DNA from: Acidobacteria bacterium Ga0077551
GTDB taxonomy: Bacteria; Pseudomonadota; Alphaproteobacteria; Caulobacterales; Hyphomonadaceae
Direction: 5' to 3'
Length of the DNA: 64,000 bases
NCBI GenBank assembly: GCA_001464545.1
Contig: LNFC01000014.1
Span: forward strand, 124,001-188,000
Shown: positions 8,159 to 16,799 of the stretch, in pieces
How the letters are laid out: each line of letters starts with the position of its first letter
Position numbering within the stretch: position 1 is the first letter of the stretch
The notes under the pieces: model-generated
The model's database searches: none
Told to the model about the DNA's origin: nothing
What the model saw: the letters and a program-made list of their open reading frames with translations, nothing else
Translations under genes and position numbers: made by a program

Positions 8159-9040
8159 TCAGCGAATGGGACCAAAACTGCGTGCCGGCATACCCGGAAT
8201 ATCCACCGTGACAGCGAAAAGGCTGCCCGAGAGCGGCCTCGAGTCGAGCTGCGGGAAGCTCAGTCCAGCCCGCGACGTCGTGATGAACAGCGTCCGCATA
8301 TCCTCGCCGCCCAGCGCACACCCCGTTGGCAAAGGCGCGGCCAGCACGATCACCCGGTCCACATCCCCCGCCGGCGTAAACCGGACCACACGGGAGGCCC
8401 CATGCAGGCAGGTCCAAAGCCCGCCCTCCTGATCGACCGCCGATCCGAACGGCATGCCGCCCAGTTCATGCGTGAACGCGAAGGTCCGACGCCCTGTAAC
8501 GGCGCCAGTTTCCGGGTCAAAATCGTGCGCGAGGACTTCGCATTCCGTGGAATCGCAGGTGTAGAAGGTCCGGCCATCCGGCGAAAATTCGAAAGTCCGG
8601 GACATCATGACGGACGGAAGCCGGATCGGCGAAATCGTCTTGTCCGGGCCGTACCTGTAGTAATTGCCCGCCGGCTCGCGCTCGGCATCGTCTTCGGTCG
8701 CGAACCAGAAGGACCCGTCCGGCGCAACGCCGCCATCGCTGGTGCGATTGGTTTCCGGCTCGCCCTCGACGACGGCGAGACGCTCGTAAACCTCGGTCGC
8801 CGGATCAAAGAACCCGATCTCCCGGTCCGCCGCCATCAGCAGCAGGCCGTCAAAAAGGGCGATCCGGCTCGGCCTTACGGGGAGTTCGTAACGCCGCGTG
8901 TTGCCGGTACGCGGATTGTACCGGTGCAGCTTGGCGCGTTTCTGGTCGACCCACCACAGGAAGCCCTCGGAATGGCTCCACAGCGGGGACTGCCCGATGA
9001 GGCATCCGGTAGGCGCAACGCATTCGGGGGTAATGATCAT
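8159..9040 (-). CDS. SMP-30/gluconolactonase-like beta-propeller lacking metal ligands
   Basis: A 293-residue six-bladed propeller of the SMP-30/gluconolactonase/LRE family, which hydrolyses sugar lactones using one divalent metal. The fold is clear (SPLWSHSEGFLWWVD, KLHRYNPRTG, FSPDGRTFYTCDS, AVDQEGGLW, RVVRFTPAGDV). All four expected metal ligands are changed relative to human SMP-30: Glu to Gln17, Asn to Ser101 (TSDG for NDG), Asn to Arg148 (SRTFEF for SNGLxF) and Asp to Phe198 (PFG for PDG). Lactonase activity is therefore doubtful; a sugar-binding or regulatory role is possible. It lies 35 bases after the DgoK-like gene in the same operon. Family call firm, function unknown. Confidence 0.85.
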   Translation of the reverse strand: MIITPECVAPTGCLIGQSPLWSHSEGFLWWVDQKRAKLHRYNPRTGNTRRYELPVRPSRIALFDGLLLMAADREIGFFDPATEVYERLAVVEGEPETNRTSDGGVAPDGSFWFATEDDAEREPAGNYYRYGPDKTISPIRLPSVMMSRTFEFSPDGRTFYTCDSTECEVLAHDFDPETGAVTGRRTFAFTHELGGMPFGSAVDQEGGLWTCLHGASRVVRFTPAGDVDRVIVLAAPLPTGCALGGEDMRTLFITTSRAGLSFPQLDSRPLSGSLFAVTVDIPGMPARSFGPIR

Positions 9041-9075
9041 CGAAGGTCAGGCTTCCTCACCGGTCATAGCGGGCC

Positions 9076-9954
9076 TTAATCCTCGCCGAGCAGTCCGGCA
9101 AGATCGGCGATCTCGAACAGGCCGTCCTGCAGGGCTTCCACCGCCGAGGTTTCCTCGACATCCGCGCCAAGGGCGTCCAGCGCAAATCCGTAGGCCTCGA
9201 GCAGCGGTCCATCGGCGACCAGCAGGACTTCGTCACCCGGATCATAGTGCGCCGCTACGTCCGCGCCAATCATCAGACCCGCCAGCGCCGCCGCCTTGTT
9301 GCCGGCCGAGAGCGAACCTTGCCGGATCGCGGCCTCCACCGAGAAGACGGGCGGCGAGTCGTCGGTATCGAGGGCGCGTTCGATCCAGTCCTTGAATACC
9401 TTCATGTCGAAGGCCTGCGCGCTGGCCTCGTTCAGGGCGAGCGTACCGTGCGAGAGCAGCAGGTCGCGCAGTTCCGCCGTGATCTCGGTCGAAAACTCCA
9501 GCAGGCGTCCATGCTCGATGACACCATGCCGGGTGTGGTGTCCGGCGATGCAGATGGAACCGTTCGCCTCTTCCAGACCGAACAGAATGGTTTCCGCGCC
9601 GCAGGTCAGGTCCGGCGGCGACAGCTGGCCGATCCACGGCACGAGGTGAATGCCCGCCTGCAGGCCCAGATGGCTGGCCAGATGGGCGAGCGGAACGGGC
9701 GTATTGAGCGATCCATTGCCATCACCCGCGAGGGACACCGACACATCCCCGCAGCCAATGACCGGAACCTCCGGTGAGACACCGAGCCATTCCGCCAGGT
9801 GGAACCGCAAACGCCCCGGCCAGTCGCGGTGCCCGGCAACCGGTTCCTCGCGGGTATGGAGAGAGGACAGGATTTCGCCGTCGCCATCGAAGGCCCAGGC
9901 GCGCAGCTGCGTGCCAGCCCATTCGAATCCGATCAGCGCCAGCTTGTCCTTCAT
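9076..9954 (-). CDS. divergent 2-keto-3-deoxy-galactonokinase (DgoK)-like protein
   Basis: A 292-residue protein resembling DgoK, which phosphorylates 2-dehydro-3-deoxygalactonate. The family outline is visible: an N-terminal strand-loop with LRAW, LVPWIGQLSPPDLTCGAETILFGL, FSTEITAELRDLLLSHGTL, and GLMIGADVAAH. The motifs that normally bind ATP and sugar are altered: DWG(S/T)T is EWAGT (11-15), GTHxKW is GHHTRHG (138-144), RGEE is CGAE (118-121), and MTGEL is ITAEL. It may be a pseudokinase or act on another substrate. An AGGTGAGGG ribosome site precedes the ATG at 9954, right after an 18-bp palindrome. It is the first gene of a two-gene operon with the SMP-30-like gene. Confidence 0.75.
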   Translation of the reverse strand: MKDKLALIGFEWAGTQLRAWAFDGDGEILSSLHTREEPVAGHRDWPGRLRFHLAEWLGVSPEVPVIGCGDVSVSLAGDGNGSLNTPVPLAHLASHLGLQAGIHLVPWIGQLSPPDLTCGAETILFGLEEANGSICIAGHHTRHGVIEHGRLLEFSTEITAELRDLLLSHGTLALNEASAQAFDMKVFKDWIERALDTDDSPPVFSVEAAIRQGSLSAGNKAAALAGLMIGADVAAHYDPGDEVLLVADGPLLEAYGFALDALGADVEETSAVEALQDGLFEIADLAGLLGED

Positions 9955-9965
9955 ACCCTCACCTT

Positions 9966-9983
9966 GCCGGCGTCGACGCCGGC
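9966..9983. promoter_or_regulatory. 18-bp perfect palindrome upstream of the DgoK-like gene
   Basis: GCCGGCGTCGACGCCGGC reads the same on both strands, 12 bases upstream of the DgoK-like start codon and next to its ribosome site. It could be an operator for a dimeric repressor, or a leader hairpin affecting translation. No sugar-acid regulator gene is present nearby. Confidence 0.45.
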
Positions 9984-10117
9984 GAACAACGTGTTTGGAG
10001 ATGGTCTCCCGTCTCGCGGCTGGCAGCCCATGTCAATCGCTGGTGCCCATGGGGGCTGCCGCAGCTTGCGCAGGCGCCGGGGCCACGGCAAGACGAAGCC
10101 AAGCACCGGAGTGGCGC

Positions 10118-10945
10118 ATGCACCGCGAGACAGACCGAACCGAAGCCGCCGCGACCGCCTTCCGCGAACTGGCCCGAATCATGGCGCGGCTCAGGGACCC
10201 TGTCTCAGGCTGTCCCTGGGACCTTCAGCAAAACTTCGCGACGATTGCGCCCTACACGATCGAGGAAGCTTATGAGGTCGCCGACGCAATCGAGCGCGCC
10301 GACATGAGCGAGCTGCGCGACGAACTCGGCGACCTGCTGTTCCAGGTGATGTTCCATAGCCGGATGGCGGAAGAGCAAGGCGCGTTTGCGCTCGCCGATG
10401 TGGTGGCCGCGATCAATGACAAGATGATCCGCCGTCATCCGCATGTCTTCGGCGATGAAGGCGACGGACGCTCCGCAGACGAACAAACCGTGGCGTGGGA
10501 AGCGATGAAAGCCGCCGAACGCGCATCCAAAGCCAGCGATGGGGCGCCGAGCGCGCTGGACGGGGTGGCACGCGCCCTGCCCGCCTTGCTGCGCGCCGAG
10601 AAGCTGCAAAAGCGCGCCGCGCGAACCGGTTTCGACTGGACCGAAACGCCGCCGATCTTCGACAAGCTCGAGGAAGAAATCGCGGAAGTGAAAGAAGCGA
10701 TCGCCAGTGGCGACACGGACGCGGTCGAAGATGAAGTCGGCGACGTGTTGTTCGTGGTCGCCAATCTCGCGAGGCGCCTGTCGGTTGATCCGGAACAGGC
10801 GCTGCGCAAGGCGAACGCAAAATTCGAGCGCCGCTTCCGGGCCATGGAGCAGGCGTCAAAGGCGGACGCGGTAGAGTTCGCATCGCTGACGCTGGATGAG
10901 CAGGAAGCCTACTGGCAGCGGGTCAAGCAGACCGAGCGCGGTTAG
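10118..10945 (+). CDS. mazG: nucleoside triphosphate pyrophosphohydrolase MazG
   Basis: MazG hydrolyses (d)NTPs to monophosphates and pyrophosphate, cleaning the nucleotide pool. The 275-residue protein has two MazG domains. The N-terminal one contains GCPWDLQQNFATIAPYTIEEAYEVADAI and the metal-binding ELRDELGDLLFQVMFHSRMAEE; the C-terminal one has KLEEEIAEVKEAI and VEDEVGDVLFVVANLARRL. The ATG at 10118 has a GGAG site seven bases upstream; longer frames upstream lack family sequence. It ends convergently with hflX, the two stop codons overlapping. Confidence 0.94.
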   Translation: MHRETDRTEAAATAFRELARIMARLRDPVSGCPWDLQQNFATIAPYTIEEAYEVADAIERADMSELRDELGDLLFQVMFHSRMAEEQGAFALADVVAAINDKMIRRHPHVFGDEGDGRSADEQTVAWEAMKAAERASKASDGAPSALDGVARALPALLRAEKLQKRAARTGFDWTETPPIFDKLEEEIAEVKEAIASGDTDAVEDEVGDVLFVVANLARRLSVDPEQALRKANAKFERRFRAMEQASKADAVEFASLTLDEQEAYWQRVKQTERG

Positions 10946-12264
10946 CTGGCAGCCGGAATCAGACCCGGAAATTCAGCTCTGAACTGACCGAGGCGTTCAA
11001 CCGACAGACGCACCACGAGATGCGACGCGCCATCATCCTCAGTCCGATCGCCGGTCACATCGCCGTTCTGGTGCAGCCATGCGCGGGCGCGGCCTGCTTC
11101 GGGCGCCAGCACAAGTTCGATTTCCTGCTGTCCATGCAGCAGGGACTTTTCGATGCGCTGCAGCAGCGCCTCGACGCCGTCTCCCGTCAGCGCCGACACG
11201 GCAACAGCAGGGACGTCTGTTTGCGCGGCCGCGAGCGTCTTCAACGATTCCGCATGCGCTGGCAGCACCGCGTCGATCTTGTTCCAGGCTTCAATGAGCG
11301 GCGGCAGGGTCATGCCGGACTCTTTCTCCAACCGTTCGAGCACCTTCATCACGTCGCTCGCCTGGTCGAGATCTGCGGCGCTCGACCGGTCCCGCACATG
11401 CACCAGAAGGTCAGCCTGCAGGGACTCTTCAAGCGTTGCCTGAAAACTGTCGATCAGGTGTGTCGGCAGGTCCGAAATGAAACCGACCGTGTCGATCAGT
11501 GCAGCTTCTCCGAGCGAGGGCAACTGCAGCTTGCGGATCGTCGGATCGAGGGTCGCGAAGGGCATGTCCTTGGCGAACACGTCCGCGCCCGTGAGGCGGT
11601 TGAACAGGGTCGACTTGCCGGAGTTCGTGTAGCCGACCAGCGCGACGACCGGAGTGCCGGAGCGCCGGCGTCCCGCCCGTTGCACGGACCGGGTACGTTT
11701 GACTTCATCCAGATCGCCCCGCAGGCGGATAATCTTGTCATCCAGCATCCGGCGGTCTGCCTCAAGCTGGCTCTCGCCGGGGCCCGACAGGAAGCCGGAA
11801 CCACCGCGCTGGCGTTCAAGGTGGGTCCACGTGCGCACGAGGCGCGAGCGCTCATACAGGATGCGCGCCAGCTCGACCTGCAGGCGGCCCTCTTTCGTCC
11901 GTGCCCGGAGGCCGAAGATTTCGAGGATCAGCCCAGTCCGGTCGATGACCTTCATGCCGAGGCGCTTCTCGAGGTTGCGCTGCTGAACCGGGGTCAACGC
12001 GCCGTCGATGACGGCAAGCGTGCAGTTTTCGGCTTCAAGGTCCGCCGCCATGCGGTCCACGATACCGCCGGAAAGCAGGAAAGAGGGATTGACCTTGCGG
12101 ATCTGGTCCGGCCGGACAAAGCCGAGCCGGCAACCGAGGGCTTCAACGAGGCCCGATGTCTCGCGCAACCGGTCCGGTGTCGGACGATCTGCTGGCGTGA
12201 ACCACGGGATAACCACGCCGGCAATTTCCGGCGCCGGCAGGCGATCGACGAATTTCTCGGTCAA
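10942..12264 (-). CDS. hflX: GTPase HflX
   Basis: A ribosome-associated GTPase that splits or rescues stalled 70S ribosomes after stress. It has 440 residues: an N-terminal HflX domain (LAVIDGALTPVQQRNLEKRL, VIDRTGLILEIFGLRARTKEG), a coiled linker with the family motif SGPGESQLEADRR, and a G domain with GYTNSGKST (G1), DTVGFISDLP (G3) and NKID (G4). The apparent start is a TTG at 12264, seven bases after hfq, with GGAG about 11 bases upstream. hfq-hflX is a conserved pair. Its end overlaps mazG. Confidence 0.94.
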   Translation of the reverse strand: MTEKFVDRLPAPEIAGVVIPWFTPADRPTPDRLRETSGLVEALGCRLGFVRPDQIRKVNPSFLLSGGIVDRMAADLEAENCTLAVIDGALTPVQQRNLEKRLGMKVIDRTGLILEIFGLRARTKEGRLQVELARILYERSRLVRTWTHLERQRGGSGFLSGPGESQLEADRRMLDDKIIRLRGDLDEVKRTRSVQRAGRRRSGTPVVALVGYTNSGKSTLFNRLTGADVFAKDMPFATLDPTIRKLQLPSLGEAALIDTVGFISDLPTHLIDSFQATLEESLQADLLVHVRDRSSAADLDQASDVMKVLERLEKESGMTLPPLIEAWNKIDAVLPAHAESLKTLAAAQTDVPAVAVSALTGDGVEALLQRIEKSLLHGQQEIELVLAPEAGRARAWLHQNGDVTGDRTEDDGASHLVVRLSVERLGQFRAEFPGLIPAAS

Positions 12265-12270
12265 TCCGGA

Positions 12271-12519
12271 CTAGTCTCCGTCCATCTCTTCGTCGAAAAG
12301 CTGGACAGGTGCGCTCGGCGCGATCGTCGAGATCGCGTGCTTGTAGACGAGTTGCGGCGGACGCCCGTCACCCCGGAGCAGTACACAGAAGTTGTCGAAC
12401 CAAGTGACAACGCCCTGAAGTTTAACACCATTTACCAGAAAGACCGTTAGTGGCGTGCGGGACTTGCGAACAGCGTTGAGGAAAGTGTCCTGCAGGTTTT
12501 GTTTTTTGTCAGCTGACAT
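12271..12519 (-). CDS. hfq: RNA chaperone Hfq
   Basis: A hexameric Sm-like RNA chaperone that pairs small RNAs with mRNAs. The 82-residue protein has Sm1 ([23 protein letters not shown]) and Sm2 with the diagnostic YKHAIST, then a short acidic tail (FDEEMDGD). A purine-rich AGCAGGAAAAGC leader precedes the ATG. It lies 71 bases after trkH and 6 bases before hflX; the gap to trkH may hold its own promoter. Confidence 0.97.
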   Translation of the reverse strand: MSADKKQNLQDTFLNAVRKSRTPLTVFLVNGVKLQGVVTWFDNFCVLLRGDGRPPQLVYKHAISTIAPSAPVQLFDEEMDGD

Positions 12520-12590
12520 GCGTTTTGCTTTTCCTGCTAGTGTTTTTGTTATGTCCCCGAGCTAAGTCCTTTGCTGCAGGTGCGCAAGGG

Positions 12591-13997
12591 TCAGCCCCGC
12601 CAAAAGCTCAGTGAAAGCGCAGGTAGCAAGGTCAAAATCTCCAGCCTGCCCAAAAGCATGGCAATGATCAGGAGGATTTCGCTGGCGGGGGCCAGATTTG
12701 TGTCAGACCCGGCGACCAGCCCGCCCGAGGAGGTCAGCCCGCCGATCGAAAGGCGGATGGCGTCGTCAAAGCCCAAGCCCGCGAAGCTGAAACCGACCAG
12801 GAATACGAAGACCGCCAGCACATAGGCGACGAAGTAGACCCAGACCCCGATCACGCTGCGCTCATCCAGTTCCCGGTCCCGGAAGCGGAAGCTGACAACT
12901 GACCGGCGATATCCAAGTTGCTGGAACTCCTGCCCGGCCCTCTGCCCAAGGACGACCACCCGCGCCAGCTTGATGCCGCCGGCCGCCGCCAGCGCCGAGC
13001 CGCCGATCAGGCAGGGCATGACATAGACCGTCAACGGAATGGCATTGGCCGCGCTGGGCGCGCCCAGCGGAATGCCCGATGTCGAGAGGGTCGAGATCGA
13101 CCAGCCGAGCGCATCGCCGGCCGCAAGCCCGGCAATCACCGCAAAACCGGCAAAAATGACCGCGAATCCGGCGAACAGCACGATCTCCGGATCCTGGACG
13201 ATCGATGCCCAGGCGCGCTGGCGGAACGGCAGCCAGAAGGCGAGCCCGAGAGAGCCAAACAGGAGGCCTATGCCCAGCACGATGGAGACCGCTGCCGATG
13301 CCGGTGCCAGTTCCAGTGCGTCGGGATGCACGAGTCCTGTCGTGATGACGCTGACGGCATCACCGAGCGCCCTGCCCGGCTCAATGCCCAGCACGATCAG
13401 GGCGACGAAGACCAACAGGACGCCGACCCCGATCATCAGCGATACCGGCCCGGCGATCCGGGGCATGGCGTCGAAGAAGCTGGTTTCCGGAAGCGAAAAC
13501 AGGACGGTGCGGTGCACACCGGGGCCGCCGAGATTCACCGCCGCGAAGACGCCGGCGGCTGTCACGATCGCCGAGAAAGCACCGAACAGGTGTAGCGCCC
13601 CGCGCCAGTAGATCAGGCTTGCGGGCCAGTCGCCGCCCGACACCTCAATGACCGAATGGCCGGTCGTCGTCAGACACGCCGCAGCCTCGTGGATGGCGGT
13701 GATGACCGAGCTGTTGGCGACGCCGAACACGAACGGCATGGCGGTCGCGAGCGGCGTCAGCAGCCACCAGAGGATCACGACGGCGAGACCGTCCGAGGGG
13801 CGCGCCTTGCGCTCCGGCTTCGGAGTCAGCAGCAGGACGCTCGCGGCGGCGACCAGGATGCCCATCGCGGTGACGCCGAGCGAAATGACCTGCGGCGTCT
13901 CCCCCGCCAACACCGCAATGGCGGCGCCGAAAATGCCTGCGCCCGCCACGATCAGCATGAGCAGGCTCAGGACACGGGCGACGGACGCGTAATTCAT
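12591..13997 (-). CDS. trkH: Trk-type potassium uptake membrane protein TrkH
   Basis: The inner-membrane potassium-translocating subunit, gated by TrkA. The 468-residue protein is very hydrophobic with about ten spans and four degenerate pore loops; recognisable segments are TTTGHSVIEVSGGDWPASLIYWR (first pore region), STSGIPLG and LTSSGGLVAGSD. The ATG at 13997 comes three bases after the trkA stop, so trkA-trkH are coupled, a common alphaproteobacterial pairing. Confidence 0.92.
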   Translation of the reverse strand: MNYASVARVLSLLMLIVAGAGIFGAAIAVLAGETPQVISLGVTAMGILVAAASVLLLTPKPERKARPSDGLAVVILWWLLTPLATAMPFVFGVANSSVITAIHEAAACLTTTGHSVIEVSGGDWPASLIYWRGALHLFGAFSAIVTAAGVFAAVNLGGPGVHRTVLFSLPETSFFDAMPRIAGPVSLMIGVGVLLVFVALIVLGIEPGRALGDAVSVITTGLVHPDALELAPASAAVSIVLGIGLLFGSLGLAFWLPFRQRAWASIVQDPEIVLFAGFAVIFAGFAVIAGLAAGDALGWSISTLSTSGIPLGAPSAANAIPLTVYVMPCLIGGSALAAAGGIKLARVVVLGQRAGQEFQQLGYRRSVVSFRFRDRELDERSVIGVWVYFVAYVLAVFVFLVGFSFAGLGFDDAIRLSIGGLTSSGGLVAGSDTNLAPASEILLIIAMLLGRLEILTLLPALSLSFWRG

Positions 13998-14000
13998 GGA

Positions 14001-15374
14001 TCAGAAATAGTCCGGATTGACCCGGAAGAACTTCTCGACGCTGCGGACCATTTCGGCTTCGTAGAAGATCACGAGATGGTCTTCGGGCCGCACGATGACA
14101 TCGGAATCTGCCATCAGGATCTGGTTGCCGCGCAGCACGGCGGCGGCGGTCACGCCTTCCGGCATATCGTCATAGCCGAGCGGTTTGCCGATCAGGGACG
14201 ACGACTCAAGGGTCACGCCTTCGGCCACTTCCGCAAGGCCGTCTTCCAGAGACTGGAGGCCGAGGATGCGGCCGCGGCGCATGCGCAGCAGGACTTGCGA
14301 GACCGTCAGGGCGCGGGGATCCAGCACGGTGTCCACGCGCATGTCGGCGGCCAGGCTGGCGAGTTCGGGGGCGTTGATCAGCGCCAACGCGCGCTTGGCG
14401 CCGGCGCGTTTGGCGAGGTTGCTGATGAGGAGGTTTGTCTTGTCATCGTCGGTGATCGCGATGACGAAGTCCGCCCGGTCAACGCCGCCTTCCGCGAGGA
14501 TGTCCGGGTTGAGGCCGTCGCCCTGGATCACGATGGAGCGCTTGACCTGCGCCACGGCCTTGTTGGCCCGCTCGGCGCTGCGCTCGATCAACCGTACACG
14601 GATATGGCTTTCCTTCTCGAGCACCTTCGCGACGTGCAGCCCGACATTGCCGCCGCCGATGATGACGACGTGATCGAGCCGGCTCTGGTCGCGGTTAAAG
14701 ATCGAGGTGAGGCGTTCGGCATGCGTGTCGAGCACGGCGATATAGGCGCGGTCTCCGGGCTTCAGCACGTCGCGCCCGCGCGGTGCGCGGATTTCGGCGC
14801 CCCGGCCGATGCCGATGATGCGTGCCGAGAGGTCCGGAAACACGCCGCGCATCTGGTCGACCGGAAGGTCGATCAGCGGATTGTCGGCGCCGAGTTCGAA
14901 GCCCAGCAGCTTGAGCTTGCCGCCTGCGAAGGCCGCGCTCATGATCGTACCCGGCGTGCGGAAGCGCTGGAGGATGGCGTCCCCCACTTCCGCTTCCGGC
15001 GAGATGACCATGTCGATGGGCAGGCCTTCGCGCGAGAAGATATTCTTCCAGGCAGGGTCGAGGTACGACCTGTCACGCACGCGCGCGATCTTGAAAGGTA
15101 CCGAGAACACCGTGTGGGCGATCTGGCAGATCACCATGTTGATTTCGTCGAAGTGGGTGACCGCGATGATCATTTCGCAGTCCGCCGCCCGGGCGCGCTT
15201 CAGCACATCCGGGTGCGCCGCGTGGCCGACAATGCCGCGCACGTCGAGATCAATCGAGACCTGATCGACCAGATCGGCGTTCTCGTCGATGATCGTGATT
15301 TCGTGCTTCTCGCGCGCGAGTCGCCGGGCAATACCCTGCCCCACGCGTCCGGCGCCGCAGATCAGAACGTGCAT
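14001..15374 (-). CDS. trkA: Trk potassium uptake regulatory subunit TrkA
   Basis: A cytoplasmic regulator that binds NAD(H) and gates TrkH. The 457-residue protein has two tandem RCK modules, each an RCK-N Rossmann domain plus an RCK-C domain. The first begins MHVLICGAGRVGQGIARRL; the second has VVIIGGGNVGLHVAKVLE at about residues 233-250. Length and duplication fit full-length TrkA. It sits between ntrX (24-base gap) and trkH. Confidence 0.95.
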   Translation of the reverse strand: MHVLICGAGRVGQGIARRLAREKHEITIIDENADLVDQVSIDLDVRGIVGHAAHPDVLKRARAADCEMIIAVTHFDEINMVICQIAHTVFSVPFKIARVRDRSYLDPAWKNIFSREGLPIDMVISPEAEVGDAILQRFRTPGTIMSAAFAGGKLKLLGFELGADNPLIDLPVDQMRGVFPDLSARIIGIGRGAEIRAPRGRDVLKPGDRAYIAVLDTHAERLTSIFNRDQSRLDHVVIIGGGNVGLHVAKVLEKESHIRVRLIERSAERANKAVAQVKRSIVIQGDGLNPDILAEGGVDRADFVIAITDDDKTNLLISNLAKRAGAKRALALINAPELASLAADMRVDTVLDPRALTVSQVLLRMRRGRILGLQSLEDGLAEVAEGVTLESSSLIGKPLGYDDMPEGVTAAAVLRGNQILMADSDVIVRPEDHLVIFYEAEMVRSVEKFFRVNPDYF

Positions 15375-15398
15375 CAGTTCAGCCTTTCAGCCCGGGTA

Positions 15399-16787
15399 TC
15401 AGCTATCGTGCCGCACGCCCGTTGTTATGCCCAAAGCCTTTAATTTTCGGTGGAGGGCGGAGCGTTCCATACCGATGAATTCAGCCGTCCGCGATATGTT
15501 TCCGTTAAACCGCGTGATCTGCAGGGTCAGGTATTCCCGCTCGAATTGCTCGCGGGCATCCCGAAGGGACAGGCCAACCAGGTCGGCCGAACCGGATTGG
15601 GAGGACGCTGATGCGGGGGTCCGGCCCGGATCGCGTGGCAACTCGTCGACACTGATCGGGCGGGTCGAATCAGACGGCGAGAGGATCAGGATGCGCTCCA
15701 CCAGGTTGCGCAGCTGGCGGATGTTGCCCGGCCATTCCATGGACTGGAGCACCGCGAGCGCCTCGGGCGTGAAGTTGCGGCAGATCAGACCCGACGTTTC
15801 GGCAATGCGCTCGCAAAAATACGAAGCCAGTTCCACGATGTCGTCCCGGCGCTCGGACAGCGACGGCACGCGAAGGGGCACCACACTCAGACGGTAGAAA
15901 AGATCCTCCCGGAAATTGCCCTTCTCGATCTCTGCCCGCAGGTCCTTTGTTGTGGCCGCCATGACGCGCACGTCCACGCTGACATCCGACCGGCCGCCGA
16001 CCCGCTGGAACCGCTGCTCGGTCAGCACCCGGAGGATCTTGTTCTGCGTGCCGATGGGCATGTCCGCCACTTCGTCCAGCAGCAGCGTGCCGGTGTGGGC
16101 GCGTTCGAACAGGCCGACACGGATCGTCCGGCCCTGCGAATCCTCTTCACCGAACAGCGCATTCTCCATCTGGTCCGGCGCAATCGTGGCCGCGTTGACG
16201 ACGACGAACGGCCCTTCCACACGGGTCGAACTCTTGTGGATCAGGCGCGCCGCCAGCTCCTTGCCGACACCGGCGGGACCCGAGATCAGCACGCGTGAAT
16301 TCGTCGGCGCGACTTTCTCGATCGAGGCCCGGAGCGTGGCCGCCGCCTGGCTGTTGCCGATCCAGCGCTCTTCATCACCGGTGCGGTTGCGAAGCGCGGC
16401 ATTCTCATAGCGAAGCGCGGCGGATTCGATCGCGCGCTCCACGACCAGCATCAGCCGGTCCGCCTTGATCGGCTTCTCGATGAAGTCAAACGCGCCGCGC
16501 CGGATGGCTGCGATCGCGGTCTCGATATTGCCGTGGCCGCTGATCACGATGACCGGCAGGATCGGGTCGATCGACTTCAGGTATTTCAGAAGCGACAAGC
16601 CATCCATGCCGCTGCCCTGCAGCCAGACATCGAGGATAACCAGACGCGGCGTGCGTGAGCGGACTTCTTCCAGCGCGCGCTCTGCCGTGTCGGCGGTGCG
16701 CACAGAGTAGCCTTCATCGCCGAGCACGCCGGCCATCAGTTCCCGGATATCCGGCTCATCATCTACGACTAGAATGTCCAGTGCCAT
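15399..16787 (-). CDS. ntrX: nitrogen/redox response regulator NtrX without GAFTGA loop
   Basis: Response regulator partner of NtrY. The 462-residue protein has a receiver domain (phospho-acceptor Asp53 in ILDVWL, Lys in IEKPI), an AAA+ domain with Walker A GPAGVGKE and a Walker B region LLLDEVADMP, and a C-terminal Fis-type helix-turn-helix (NISRTAEFIGMERSALHRKLKAL). The stretch between LFGEE and GLFERAHTG lacks the GAFTGA loop that contacts sigma-54, as is usual for alphaproteobacterial NtrX. It follows ntrY by 12 bases. Confidence 0.94.
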   Translation of the reverse strand: MALDILVVDDEPDIRELMAGVLGDEGYSVRTADTAERALEEVRSRTPRLVILDVWLQGSGMDGLSLLKYLKSIDPILPVIVISGHGNIETAIAAIRRGAFDFIEKPIKADRLMLVVERAIESAALRYENAALRNRTGDEERWIGNSQAAATLRASIEKVAPTNSRVLISGPAGVGKELAARLIHKSSTRVEGPFVVVNAATIAPDQMENALFGEEDSQGRTIRVGLFERAHTGTLLLDEVADMPIGTQNKILRVLTEQRFQRVGGRSDVSVDVRVMAATTKDLRAEIEKGNFREDLFYRLSVVPLRVPSLSERRDDIVELASYFCERIAETSGLICRNFTPEALAVLQSMEWPGNIRQLRNLVERILILSPSDSTRPISVDELPRDPGRTPASASSQSGSADLVGLSLRDAREQFEREYLTLQITRFNGNISRTAEFIGMERSALHRKLKALGITTGVRHDS

Positions 16788-16799
16788 GGCCCGTTTCCT

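Noticed and set aside
10942..10945. Possible frameshift at the mazG/hflX boundary
   Set aside because: The two stop codons simply overlap in opposite directions; both proteins have normal C-termini.
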